Positions 1 to 6,412 of a stretch of DNA of 11,231 bases are shown piece after piece; the stretch's first letter is position 1, and every line of letters begins with the position of its first letter. The notes under the pieces were generated by a model. The model ran no database searches. It had not been told where the DNA came from and saw only the letters and a list, made by a program, of their open reading frames with translations. Origin of the DNA: JBBRSL01 sp038245435 (lineage in GTDB: Bacteria; Patescibacteriota; Saccharimonadia; Saccharimonadales; CAIOMD01); assembly GCA_038245435.1 (NCBI GenBank), contig JBBRSL010000031.1:1-11231 (forward strand), written 5' to 3'. Both the position numbers and the translations under genes were made by a program.

Positions 1-338
1 GACGTGCAGATAATGCCGTATACCGCGCAGGTTTCGCACCAAGTCGTCGAGCCGCTCGTCAATTAGTTACCCATGGTCACTTTATGTTAAACGGTCGTCG
101 TGTCGACATTCCATCTATCCGCCTCAAAGCTGGTGATGTGCTTGTAGTCCGACCTCGTAGCCAGGGTACTGAATATTTCAAGAAACTTGATGAAGTATCA
201 CCTGCGGGCGATTTAACAGTTAGCTGGTTAAAGGCTAACCGCAAGAAATTTGAAATCACTGTTACTGGCGTTCCAACTCGAGAAGAAGCAGAACCAGAGA
301 TTAAAGAGCAACTAATAGTTGAGTATTACTCACGATAA
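1..338 (+). CDS. rpsD: 30S ribosomal protein S4 (uS4), 3' part
   Basis: This is the C-terminal part of ribosomal protein S4, a primary 16S rRNA binder that nucleates assembly of the small-subunit body. The 5' end lies outside the window. Reading from base 3, the frame opens with RADNAVYRAGFAPSRRAARQ, the S4 RNA-binding fold (family consensus LDNVVYRLGFA.SR..ARQLV.HGH). It continues with HFMLNGRRVDIPS and a KAGDV turn. An internal ATG at base 84 should not be taken as the start, because conserved S4 sequence continues upstream of it. The stop is TAA at 336-338. rpoA follows after 18 bases, the usual rpsD-rpoA order, so the two are very probably cotranscribed. Identification is confident from sequence alone. 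Confidence 0.96.
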   Translation, partial: RADNAVYRAGFAPSRRAARQLVTHGHFMLNGRRVDIPSIRLKAGDVLVVRPRSQGTEYFKKLDEVSPAGDLTVSWLKANRKKFEITVTGVPTREEAEPEIKEQLIVEYYSR

Positions 339-356
339 GGGAGAGGCAATAAATTT

Positions 357-1298
357 ATGTCAAAAGTAATTCACACTCCAACACTCGCGAACATCGACGA
401 GCACAACGCTAAAAGCGCAACCTTTGTTATTGAACCTCTCCACACAGGATATGGCATGACACTTGGTAACAGCCTTCGCCGCGTGTTGCTTTCGAGCATC
501 GCTGGTGCTGCAGTCACCTCATTTAAGATTGATGGCGTTAGCCATGAATTCACTACGGTACCTGGTGTTAAGGAAGATGTCGTTGACATCATGCTTAACC
601 TTAAGCGCATCCGCTTTCGAGTTTTCAGTGATGAGCCACAAAATTTGCGCATTGAGCACAAAGGTAAGGGCGAAGTTACTGCTAAGAACATCACCACTAA
701 CGCTGATGTTGAAATCGTAAACGGTGACCAAGTTATCGCAACAATCGACGATGACAAAACTAAGTTCGTTATGGACTTAATTGTCGAAACTGGTCGCGGC
801 TACCGCACCATCGAAGAAGGCGCCGCAAAGAAGCCAAGCGATATGATTGCCCTTGATGCAATTTACACCCCTGTACTTCGAGTACGTTATAAGGTTGAGA
901 ACACTCGTGTTGGCCAAATCACCGACCTTGACCGTTTGAGCCTTACTATCGATACCGATGGTAGTATTACGCCTAAAGACGCCTTTGAAGAAGCGGCTGC
1001 AATTTTGGTTAACCAATACACTGCGCTTGCTGGTCAAACTCGTGTCGAAGCCGCTCCAGTTGTTAAGACTGCTACCGGTACTTACATTACAGAAGACGCT
1101 GATGATCCTGCTGAACTACTTGTTTCTGTCGAAGACATGAACTTAAGCGCACGTACAACCAACGCGCTTATCAACAACGAAATTCACACCCTTAAGGATT
1201 TGTTTAGCTTAAGCGATGCAGAACTCCGCGATCTTAAAGGCTTTGGCCAAAAAGCTCTCGACGAAGTAAAAGACAAGCTCGCGGAGATGGAACTTTAA
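357..1298 (+). CDS. rpoA: DNA-directed RNA polymerase subunit alpha
   Basis: This is the alpha subunit of RNA polymerase, whose dimer is the scaffold on which beta and beta' assemble. The N-terminal domain (about residues 1-230) carries the hallmark GYGMTLGNSLRRVLLSS and a VPGVKEDVVDIMLNLKRIRF segment, both in the dimer and beta-contact regions. The C-terminal domain (about 253-313) contains LSARTTNALINNEIHTLKDL and LRDLKGFGQKALDEVKDKL, the helix-hairpin-helix fold that binds UP elements and activators. At 313 aa the length is normal (about 310-330), so both domains are intact. A purine-rich GGGAGAGG lies about 10 bases before the ATG. The gene sits between rpsD and rplQ, the common bacterial order. 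It ends at TAA, three bases before the rplQ ATG. Confidence 0.98.
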   Translation: MSKVIHTPTLANIDEHNAKSATFVIEPLHTGYGMTLGNSLRRVLLSSIAGAAVTSFKIDGVSHEFTTVPGVKEDVVDIMLNLKRIRFRVFSDEPQNLRIEHKGKGEVTAKNITTNADVEIVNGDQVIATIDDDKTKFVMDLIVETGRGYRTIEEGAAKKPSDMIALDAIYTPVLRVRYKVENTRVGQITDLDRLSLTIDTDGSITPKDAFEEAAAILVNQYTALAGQTRVEAAPVVKTATGTYITEDADDPAELLVSVEDMNLSARTTNALINNEIHTLKDLFSLSDAELRDLKGFGQKALDEVKDKLAEMEL

Positions 1299-1301
1299 AC
1301 A

Positions 1302-1808
1302 ATGCATCGTAACGGATATAAAGGACGCAAGTTCAGTCGTGAGCGCGATCAGCGCCGTGCACTTATGAAAGGTCTCGCAAGCAACTTCGTTGAACGCGAA
1401 GCAATTGTCACGACCATTTCAAAAGCTAAAGAACTTGTTCCATACATGGAAAAGCTTATTACCAAAGCTAAAAAAGGTGACCTACACAATCGTCGCCAGG
1501 TAATTTCAAAGATGGCTAACGTCGAATCTGGCCACAAGCTTGTCGATGAAATCGCACCTAAGCTTACTGCTCGTAACAGTGGCCACCTACGCATCACCCG
1601 CGAAGGCTACCGACGTGGAGACAATACGCAAATGGCTCGTGTTAGTTTTGTTGACGATCTTTCTGTTTCTGCCCCTAAGGTAGCTACAGCAAAGGTTGAC
1701 GCCCCTAAGACGGAAGTTAAAAAGCCTGCGCCTAAAGCCGCCGCAAAACCTGCAGCAGCTAAAAAAGCACCCGCAAAGAAACCAGCCGCTAAAAAGGAGG
1801 CTAAATAA
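1302..1808 (+). CDS. rplQ: 50S ribosomal protein L17 (bL17) with Ala/Lys/Pro-rich C-terminal tail
   Basis: This is bacterial L17, a large-subunit protein located near the peptide exit tunnel. Residues 1-120 are canonical: MHRNGYKGRKFSRERDQRRA, then LVPYMEKLITKAKKGDLHNR and YRRGDNTQMARVSFVD (family: R.GDnApma.iELV). The family is usually about 116-130 aa. Here a tail of about 45 residues (roughly 124-168) of Ala, Lys and Pro extends it to 168 aa. This resembles the histone-H1-like tails on some ribosomal proteins of actinobacteria and CPR bacteria, and is presumably disordered and rRNA- or DNA-binding. The tail's last codons contain AAGGAGG (1794-1800), a perfect ribosome-binding site for rplM. 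The stop overlaps the rplM start by one base (TAATG), so translation is probably coupled. Confidence 0.97.
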   Translation: MHRNGYKGRKFSRERDQRRALMKGLASNFVEREAIVTTISKAKELVPYMEKLITKAKKGDLHNRRQVISKMANVESGHKLVDEIAPKLTARNSGHLRITREGYRRGDNTQMARVSFVDDLSVSAPKVATAKVDAPKTEVKKPAPKAAAKPAAAKKAPAKKPAAKKEAK

Positions 1809-2239
1809 TGAAAACCTATAGCGCAAAGCCTTCAGAAGTTGTACGCGAATGGTACGTTATCGATGCCTCAGAGGCGACCCTTGGTCGTGTCAGCACCAAA
1901 ATAGCAACGCTGCTTACTGGTAAAGGCAAACCAATGTTTACGCACCACATCGATTGCGGTGACCACGTTATCGTAATCAACGCTGATAAGCTTGTTGTAA
2001 CCGGCAACAAATTGAATGATAAGATGTATTACCGACACAGCCAGTATCCTGGTAGCCTTAAAGAAGCATCCCTTGCTGATAAGATGGCTAAAGATTCTAC
2101 CGACGTTATTTTGCTTAGTGTTAAGGGCATGCTCCCAAAGAACAAATTGGTTGCAGACCGTCTTGCACGACTTAAGATTTATGCCGGTGCTGAGCACAAC
2201 CACGAAGCTCAGAAACCACAGAAAGTGAGTGTTTCATAA
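1808..2239 (+). CDS. rplM: 50S ribosomal protein L13 (uL13)
   Basis: This is L13, an early-assembling 23S rRNA-binding protein. The 143-aa length matches the family (about 142). Recognisable blocks are the N-terminal WYVIDASEATLGRVSTKIA, then LTGKGKPMFTHHIDCGDHVI, VINADKLVVTGNKLNDKMYY, and a C-terminal VKGMLPKNKLVADRLARLKI followed by the conserved YAGAEHNHEAQKP. The start is fixed by AAGGAGG at 1794-1800, seven bases before the ATG and lying inside rplQ. rplM and rpsI are an almost universal bacterial pair, and they overlap here by one base (TAATG). In many Gram-positive genomes truA lies between rplQ and rplM; here the genes are directly joined. Confidence 0.98.
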   Translation: MKTYSAKPSEVVREWYVIDASEATLGRVSTKIATLLTGKGKPMFTHHIDCGDHVIVINADKLVVTGNKLNDKMYYRHSQYPGSLKEASLADKMAKDSTDVILLSVKGMLPKNKLVADRLARLKIYAGAEHNHEAQKPQKVSVS

Positions 2240-2646
2240 TGGCAACCGCTACTAAAAACGAATATTCATACGCAATTGGTCGCCGTAAAAGCGCCACTGC
2301 ACGTGTTCGTCTCTATTCTGGTAAAGGTCAAGTTACTATTAACAATAAAACCGCCGAAGATTACTTCGCCGCGAGTAGTTTTTTACTACACGAGATTGCA
2401 AAACCATTTGCAGTTCTCGAAAAAGCTGGCAAGTACGACATCACGGTAGTTGTTGAAGGTGGCGGCCCAGCAGGCCAGGCAGCAGCTATCCAACTCGCAA
2501 TTGCCAAAAGCCTGGTTGTTCAAAACGCTGATTACAAAGCTACTCTTAAAAAAGCCGATATGCTTTCACGTGACTCTCGTGAAAAAGAGCGTAAGAAGTT
2601 CGGTCTTAAGGGTGCTCGTAAGCAACGCCAGTTTACCAAGCGTTAA
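2239..2646 (+). CDS. rpsI: 30S ribosomal protein S9 (uS9)
   Basis: This is S9, whose C-terminal tail reaches the ribosomal P site and contacts the peptidyl-tRNA anticodon loop. The N-terminal YAIGRRKSATARVRLYSGKG is the family signature. VVEGGGPAGQAAAIQLAIAK matches the GGG.sGQagAirlgiaRAL block, and the protein ends with RKQRQFTKR, the conserved basic tail ending in Lys-Arg. At 135 aa the length is normal. The start overlaps the rplM stop by one base, with only a weak purine stretch upstream, so translational coupling is likely. It is the last gene of the ribosomal operon; a terminator begins 33 bases after the stop. Confidence 0.98.
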   Translation: MATATKNEYSYAIGRRKSATARVRLYSGKGQVTINNKTAEDYFAASSFLLHEIAKPFAVLEKAGKYDITVVVEGGGPAGQAAAIQLAIAKSLVVQNADYKATLKKADMLSRDSREKERKKFGLKGARKQRQFTKR

Positions 2647-2678
2647 TTTCGAAGTACGAATTTCGGATATCGAAAATA

Positions 2679-2710
2679 TTAAAAAGAACTCTTAAACGAG
2701 TTCTTTTTAA
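2679..2710 (+). terminator. Intrinsic terminator after rpsI
   Basis: TTAAAAAGAACTC (2679-2691) pairs perfectly over 13 bp with GAGTTCTTTTTAA (2698-2710) around a six-base loop. The right arm provides the T-run. Because the stem itself is A/T-rich on both outer ends, it could also act on the opposite strand. It ends the rpsD-rpoA-rplQ-rplM-rpsI transcript. Just before it, 2645-2674 holds two imperfect copies of a short AATTTCG...CGA unit, each able to form a small hairpin. Confidence 0.9.
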
Positions 2711-2773
2711 TTACTGCATCAAAATAATAAATCTGTCCAGTCTGGCAGAAATCTATTATAAATAAGTCTCAAT

Positions 2774-2826
2774 AGGGGGCATTTTTTGCTTTATCCCCAT
2801 TTCCCAACTACCAATCCCCAGCCCCC
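2774..2826. other. C-rich tract / possible G-quadruplex on the - strand upstream of a promoter
   Basis: Four C-runs (2795-2798, 2803-2805, 2816-2819, 2822-2826) give four runs of three to five G on the - strand, with loops of 4, 10 and 2 bases. This fits a loose G-quadruplex pattern. GGGGGC at 2775-2780 can alternatively pair with GCCCCC at 2821-2826 to form a long-loop hairpin. The tract ends eight bases before the -35 box of the following gene, so a regulatory role is possible but not shown. Confidence 0.35.
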
Positions 2827-2833
2827 AATATTG

Positions 2834-2861
2834 TTGACAACAAATCTGTAAAGAGTACAAT
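2834..2861 (+). promoter_or_regulatory. Sigma70-type promoter of the DUF7144-like gene
   Basis: A perfect -35 TTGACA (2834-2839) is separated by 16 bases from TACAAT (2856-2861, five of six consensus). The transcript would start near 2868 and carry a leader of about 28 bases. AAGGAGG (2881-2887) lies eight bases before the ATG at 2896. It is the most canonical promoter and ribosome-binding site pair in the window, suggesting strong constitutive expression. Confidence 0.85.
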
Positions 2862-2895
2862 TCGAAATATTAAGGCTTATAAGGAGGGCTCTACA

Positions 2896-3306
2896 ATGGC
2901 TAAGAAATCAAAAGGTGTTAATACCGATGTAACCGGTTGGGTGGGCTGGTCGTATTTCGCAGGTATCATGATGGCAGTGCTTGGATTCTTCCAGGTCATT
3001 CTCGGCTTGACAGCGTTGTTCAAGGATAGCTACTATGTCGTCTTGCCAAACTCAATTCTAAATCTTGACTTCACACAGTGGGGCTGGACACACCTTGCCC
3101 TTGGTCTACTTGTGCTTATCGCTGGCTTTGCATTGCTTGCTGGCCAAGTATGGGGCCGTGTTGTCGGTGTTCTACTTGCAGTCTTAACTGCAGTTGCAAA
3201 CCTTCTCTTCATTGCGGCATACCCAGTATGGTCAGTCGTAGTGATTACAGTTTGTTTCTTGGTTATCTTTGCGCTCGTTGTGCATGGCAACGAACTTGAA
3301 CAATAG
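2896..3306 (+). CDS. Small four-helix membrane protein, DUF7144-like
   Basis: This 136-aa integral membrane protein has no known function. Four hydrophobic segments are evident, at roughly residues 17-42, 62-82, 86-108 and 110-130, with a short lysine-rich N-terminus (MAKKSKG). The pattern WVGWSYFAGIMMAVLGFFQV, the DFTQWGWTHLALGLLVLIAG block, GQVWGRVVGVLLAVLTAVAN and the final VHGNE agree with my recollection of the DUF7144 family. That family is common in actinobacteria and typically reads FAG..ml..G, tWGW.HLi.G, a W.R element, aYP.Ws and a terminal VHG. It is monocistronic, with its own strong promoter, ribosome-binding site and terminator. High expression and absence of catalytic-looking residues suggest a structural or envelope role, which is inference only. 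Confidence 0.85.
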   Translation: MAKKSKGVNTDVTGWVGWSYFAGIMMAVLGFFQVILGLTALFKDSYYVVLPNSILNLDFTQWGWTHLALGLLVLIAGFALLAGQVWGRVVGVLLAVLTAVANLLFIAAYPVWSVVVITVCFLVIFALVVHGNELEQ

Positions 3307-3328
3307 TTATTCATAAAAATTGCTAAGC

Positions 3329-3360
3329 ATAAAAGCCCTTCGAATCAGGAGGGCTTTTAT
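3329..3360 (+). terminator. Intrinsic terminator after the membrane protein gene
   Basis: ATAAAAGCCCT (3329-3339) pairs perfectly over 11 bp with AGGGCTTTTAT (3350-3360) around a ten-base loop, with the T-run inside the right arm. It lies 23 bases after the stop codon and is symmetric enough to act on either strand. Confidence 0.88.
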
Positions 3361-3371
3361 TATGCCTATGC

Positions 3372-3400
3372 TTGCATTATATAGATAACAGGGGTAGATT
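3372..3400 (+). promoter_or_regulatory. Possible promoter giving a leaderless transcript of the 347-aa gene
   Basis: TTGCAT (3372-3377), a 17-base spacer and TAGATT (3395-3400) place the predicted +1 at about 3407, which is the A of the ATG. No Shine-Dalgarno sequence sits at normal spacing. The boxes are only moderately close to consensus. Support comes mainly from the same geometry at two other genes in this window. Confidence 0.45.
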
Positions 3401-3406
3401 AGTCTA

Positions 3407-4450
3407 ATGCACGAACATCAGACGACCAGCAATGAATCGATATTTCAGAGCCTAAATAATCTTGATAGTGCGGTAGCACTTGCAGAAAATTCTGCCTACA
3501 GGGCAGCAGAGCTAACAAGCCTCGCCAACGATTATAACCAAGTATTCGATGTCGAAATTAATAATGCTGAACGGCTTATTGCATCTGGAACACTCATTAT
3601 TGAACACGCCAACGGATCAATATCTGAAGAGCCAGATATGCTGATGTATGGCAGCTTCAGTGGTTTTGAAACAGTGTTATTTTACGGAAAGCCTTATCTA
3701 GCTGCATGCATAATTCCAGAAGATTCAATGTTTGCCCCCGATGATGAGGATCAAGTCATGGAGGCAAAGATACTTATTAGTAGTCAACCAGAACTCGGTG
3801 GTCATAGTCTGCTCTTTGATTTGCATGTCGATGTCTTAGGCCCAAAGATAATGGAGTGGTCAGCAAAAATTCGTGATGCGCAAATGGCCAATAAAGATGT
3901 ATTTAAGACCTTAAAAGAAGATATCCGGCTGGTATTTTCAGATTACGCAAAAAGTATTCTCGAAGAAAATGACTTTACGCAGCTTGAGGCAGAAACTGCG
4001 GCTATGGCAGAGATTCTGCTATATGATGTTGAAGCGCTTCAATATGCAATCTATCTCGGGCTTAATCCGGCAAATAGTGGTTCACTTCGAGTTTTTTGTA
4101 GAGGCAGTATTGTATCGATCAATAGTGATAATCGATTTGACCCGAGTGTCCAGCTCAAAAGTATCGCCATACCGACCACCTACGGCGGCATGTACCAAGG
4201 CGTTGCTATCCGCACTGTACAACGTAAAGATATGCAGGGCACTGTTACTTCAATTTCACCGCAACCATGCATTGCTATGTATGATGATTTAAACGAACAA
4301 AACGTACTTATTCCATTCGTCAGTATTCAGACAATGCAGTTTGGCGAACAGCCTGAAACACACGAGCAATTGCTACCAAGCCAGCAGGTCAGTCCCGAAA
4401 TGCTCGATGCTCTCGATATTATCGCAACAGATAGCGATTACGAGTCGTAA
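3407..4450 (+). CDS. Unrecognised 347-aa cytosolic protein
   Basis: I do not recognise this protein. It is acidic, with no signal peptide, membrane segment or metal-binding cysteine cluster. Residues 1-60 look helical (NNLDSAVALAENSAYRAAEL). Residues 60-150 look like a mixed alpha/beta domain, with GTLIIEHANGSISEEPDML, GKPYLAACIIP and GGHSLLFDLHVDVLGPKIME. Residues 150-220 appear helical (AETAAMAEILLYDVEALQYA). After about 220 come beta-like stretches such as SLRVFCRGSIVSI, then a Gln/Glu-rich end. The coding frame is long and uninterrupted, and codon use resembles its neighbours. It stands alone, between a terminator and the trpS operon. It may be a lineage-restricted gene. Reality as a gene is likely; function is unknown. 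Confidence 0.8.
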   Translation: MHEHQTTSNESIFQSLNNLDSAVALAENSAYRAAELTSLANDYNQVFDVEINNAERLIASGTLIIEHANGSISEEPDMLMYGSFSGFETVLFYGKPYLAACIIPEDSMFAPDDEDQVMEAKILISSQPELGGHSLLFDLHVDVLGPKIMEWSAKIRDAQMANKDVFKTLKEDIRLVFSDYAKSILEENDFTQLEAETAAMAEILLYDVEALQYAIYLGLNPANSGSLRVFCRGSIVSINSDNRFDPSVQLKSIAIPTTYGGMYQGVAIRTVQRKDMQGTVTSISPQPCIAMYDDLNEQNVLIPFVSIQTMQFGEQPETHEQLLPSQQVSPEMLDALDIIATDSDYES

Positions 4451-4461
4451 TACGGTATACT
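4437..4461 (+). promoter_or_regulatory. trpS promoter (-10) with adjacent perfect inverted repeat
   Basis: TATACT (4456-4461) is a good -10 box whose predicted start falls at about 4467-4469, two to four bases before the trpS ATG. The mRNA would be leaderless or nearly so, and there is no Shine-Dalgarno sequence. No convincing -35 is visible. ATTACGA (4437-4443) and TCGTAAT (4445-4451) form a perfect 7-bp inverted repeat with a one-base centre. It spans the stop codon of the upstream gene, exactly where a -35 contact or an operator would sit. Confidence 0.5.
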
Positions 4462-4470
4462 AAAAAGCAA

Positions 4471-5577
4471 ATGAGCAAAGAAACAATTCTTACTGGTATT
4501 CGCAGCAATGGCGAATTGACGCTTGGCAACTACTTAGGGGCAATTCTGCCGATGGTGCAATTGCAGCAACAAAAAGCGGGTGACTATCAGCTTAACTTTT
4601 TTGTACCTGATTTACACAGTTTTACGACACCCGTAAACCACGCAGAACTTTACAAGCAAACACTCGAAAACTTGCGAATTTTTGCAGCCGCTGGGCTCGA
4701 CTTTAGTAACCCTGATACATTTGTGTACCGCCAAAGCTACATTCCTGCGCACAGCGAACTATTCACTATTCTTAATAATTTTGCTTATTTTGGTGAGTTG
4801 AGTCGTATGACCCAGTTTAAAGAAAAGGCTCAGCAAGTTATTGCTGAAGACCCAGATACACTATCTGATCTGATTGATGACATCGCGAGTGACGAAGAAG
4901 TGACCGCTCCGCAAAATGGAAAAGCTATTTCGGCTGGTTTATTTACCTACCCAGTACTTATGGCGGCCGACATTTTGCTGCATAGCGCTACCTATGTCCC
5001 AGTTGGCGATGATCAACGACAGCACCTCGAACTTTGCCGCGATTTGGGAATCCGTTTTAACAATAAATTTGGTGATATCTTTACGGTGCCACTGGCCTGG
5101 AAAGACCAACTAGCATTTTATAATCGCGATAACGGTATTCGTATCCGAAGTTTAAAGTACCCAGATAAAAAGATGAGCAAAAGCGTCAGCGACCCAGCAG
5201 GCACTATTTTGCTTACTGATACGCCAGCTGTTGCGGCTAAAAAAGTTATGAGTGCAACAACAGACAGCTTTGGCGAAATCCAGTTTGATTTTAAAGAACG
5301 CCCCGGTGTGAGTAACTTGCTTCAAATCCTCGCCCTACTTACTAATCAGGCTCAAAGCAGTATCAATGCCGAATGGGAGGGTAAAACCGCCTACGGAGAC
5401 CTCAAAAAGGCCGTAGCGGGTGCTGTAGAGTTATTCCTAGCTGAATTTCAGGCTCGACACGACGCAGCCGATGGTGCGCAAATTACTGCTAAGCTCGAAA
5501 GTAGTGAGCAGGCTATGCGCCAATCCACTGCAGCGATGCTACTCCGCGTGCAGCAGGCTGTTGGTCTGCGCCCTTAG
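4471..5577 (+). CDS. trpS: Tryptophan--tRNA ligase
   Basis: This is a class Ic aminoacyl-tRNA synthetase that charges tRNA-Trp with tryptophan using ATP. The HIGH-equivalent is TLGN at residues 17-20 (GELTLGNYLGAI) and the KMSKS loop is at 234-238. Other family blocks are GELSRMTQFKEKA, LFTYPVLMAADILLH (the aspartate here contacts the tryptophan indole nitrogen in characterised TrpRS), VPVGDDQRQHLELCRDLGIR and RPGVSNLLQILALLT. At 368 aa it exceeds the usual 325-340. Much of the excess is an acidic stretch of about 25-30 residues after TQFKEKAQQ (VIAEDPDTLSDLIDDIASDE...) that standard bacterial TrpRS lacks. It heads an operon with the next three genes. The start is the first ATG after the -10 box. 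Confidence 0.96.
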   Translation: MSKETILTGIRSNGELTLGNYLGAILPMVQLQQQKAGDYQLNFFVPDLHSFTTPVNHAELYKQTLENLRIFAAAGLDFSNPDTFVYRQSYIPAHSELFTILNNFAYFGELSRMTQFKEKAQQVIAEDPDTLSDLIDDIASDEEVTAPQNGKAISAGLFTYPVLMAADILLHSATYVPVGDDQRQHLELCRDLGIRFNNKFGDIFTVPLAWKDQLAFYNRDNGIRIRSLKYPDKKMSKSVSDPAGTILLTDTPAVAAKKVMSATTDSFGEIQFDFKERPGVSNLLQILALLTNQAQSSINAEWEGKTAYGDLKKAVAGAVELFLAEFQARHDAADGAQITAKLESSEQAMRQSTAAMLLRVQQAVGLRP

Positions 5578-5582
5578 TAACC

Positions 5583-6404
5583 ATGAAAAGAGTCGATGGC
5601 CAATCGCAAATTCCATTCGTATTTACGGCACACCATGCCAGTGCTGATTTTGTGGAGTATAGCCATAGGTGCGCGCTCTCGCAATATGAGCGAAAGGCAT
5701 ATTCAGATTACGATACCGACATCACGGTACCAACGGTCGGCATTTGCGCAATTATTGCCCAGGCGAGCAGGGGGCTTGTCGACTTAAATAGATTTCCAAG
5801 CGATCCAAATCGATTTCCGACAACCGATTTTGCAGTACCGCTAAACAATATTTGGCTTGACGGCCAAGCGCCAACTTCTGTAGAACAAAAATCAATACTC
5901 GATGCCTACTTTGTGCCTTTTCATGACGCTGTTTTACAGGCGATTGATTCAAATACCGGGCCAACTGTCGTTGTTGCCTGGGATAATACCGCGCAAAAAA
6001 TTATAGGCCAAAATGATGCTGGCCAAGATGTTATGATGCCGTCCATTATACTTTCAAATAACGGGAGTGAAAACAGCGCCGAAAATCATGATGGTTTGCA
6101 GGTTACCTGCGACGCTCGCTTGTTAGAGCTTGTCGCGCAAGAAATTTCAAATGAGCTGAGTAAGGCCGGTTTTGCGTATGACGTGCATCTAAATCTTGTA
6201 TTTCGGAGCAAATATATTGCCCAAAATTACAGTAATTATCAACGACAATCAGATAAAGAAGTGCAGGCGTTTCAAATTGAGCACTCAACTGCCTTGACAC
6301 ACAATCAGCAAACACTCGAAGACATTGGGCGCACGAGCGAGTTTCGTGAGGCTATGGAACGGGCGCTTATTGCAGCTTACCAACAGTACAAGCTGTTACA
6401 ATAG
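5583..6404 (+). CDS. N-formylglutamate amidohydrolase-like protein (divergent)
   Basis: This 273-aa protein resembles the N-formylglutamate amidohydrolase (FGase/HutG-type) family, zinc-dependent enzymes that remove formyl or related groups from amino acids. Matching pieces in the expected order are an N-terminal TAHHAS (residues 15-20, family PHsG), SDYDTDITV (41-49), ASRGLVDLNRFP (61-72, family sR.vvDlNR), YFVPFHDAV (109-117), FRSKYIAQNY (207-216, family pfrGGyiTr.y) and a VQAFQIEHS (227-235) helix. The family's central DxHS element is expected near 130-140. Here the sequence is VVVAWDNTAQ, so the histidine-serine appears absent. The catalytic role is therefore uncertain; it could be a divergent hydrolase or a non-enzymatic homologue. 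It begins five bases after trpS, without a clear ribosome-binding site, inside the operon. Confidence 0.7.
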   Translation: MKRVDGQSQIPFVFTAHHASADFVEYSHRCALSQYERKAYSDYDTDITVPTVGICAIIAQASRGLVDLNRFPSDPNRFPTTDFAVPLNNIWLDGQAPTSVEQKSILDAYFVPFHDAVLQAIDSNTGPTVVVAWDNTAQKIIGQNDAGQDVMMPSIILSNNGSENSAENHDGLQVTCDARLLELVAQEISNELSKAGFAYDVHLNLVFRSKYIAQNYSNYQRQSDKEVQAFQIEHSTALTHNQQTLEDIGRTSEFREAMERALIAAYQQYKLLQ

Positions 6405-6412
6405 GGGTAAAG

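Noticed and set aside
371..757. 128-codon open frame opposite rpoA
   Set aside because: It is a shadow of rpoA, which is fully conserved on the other strand.
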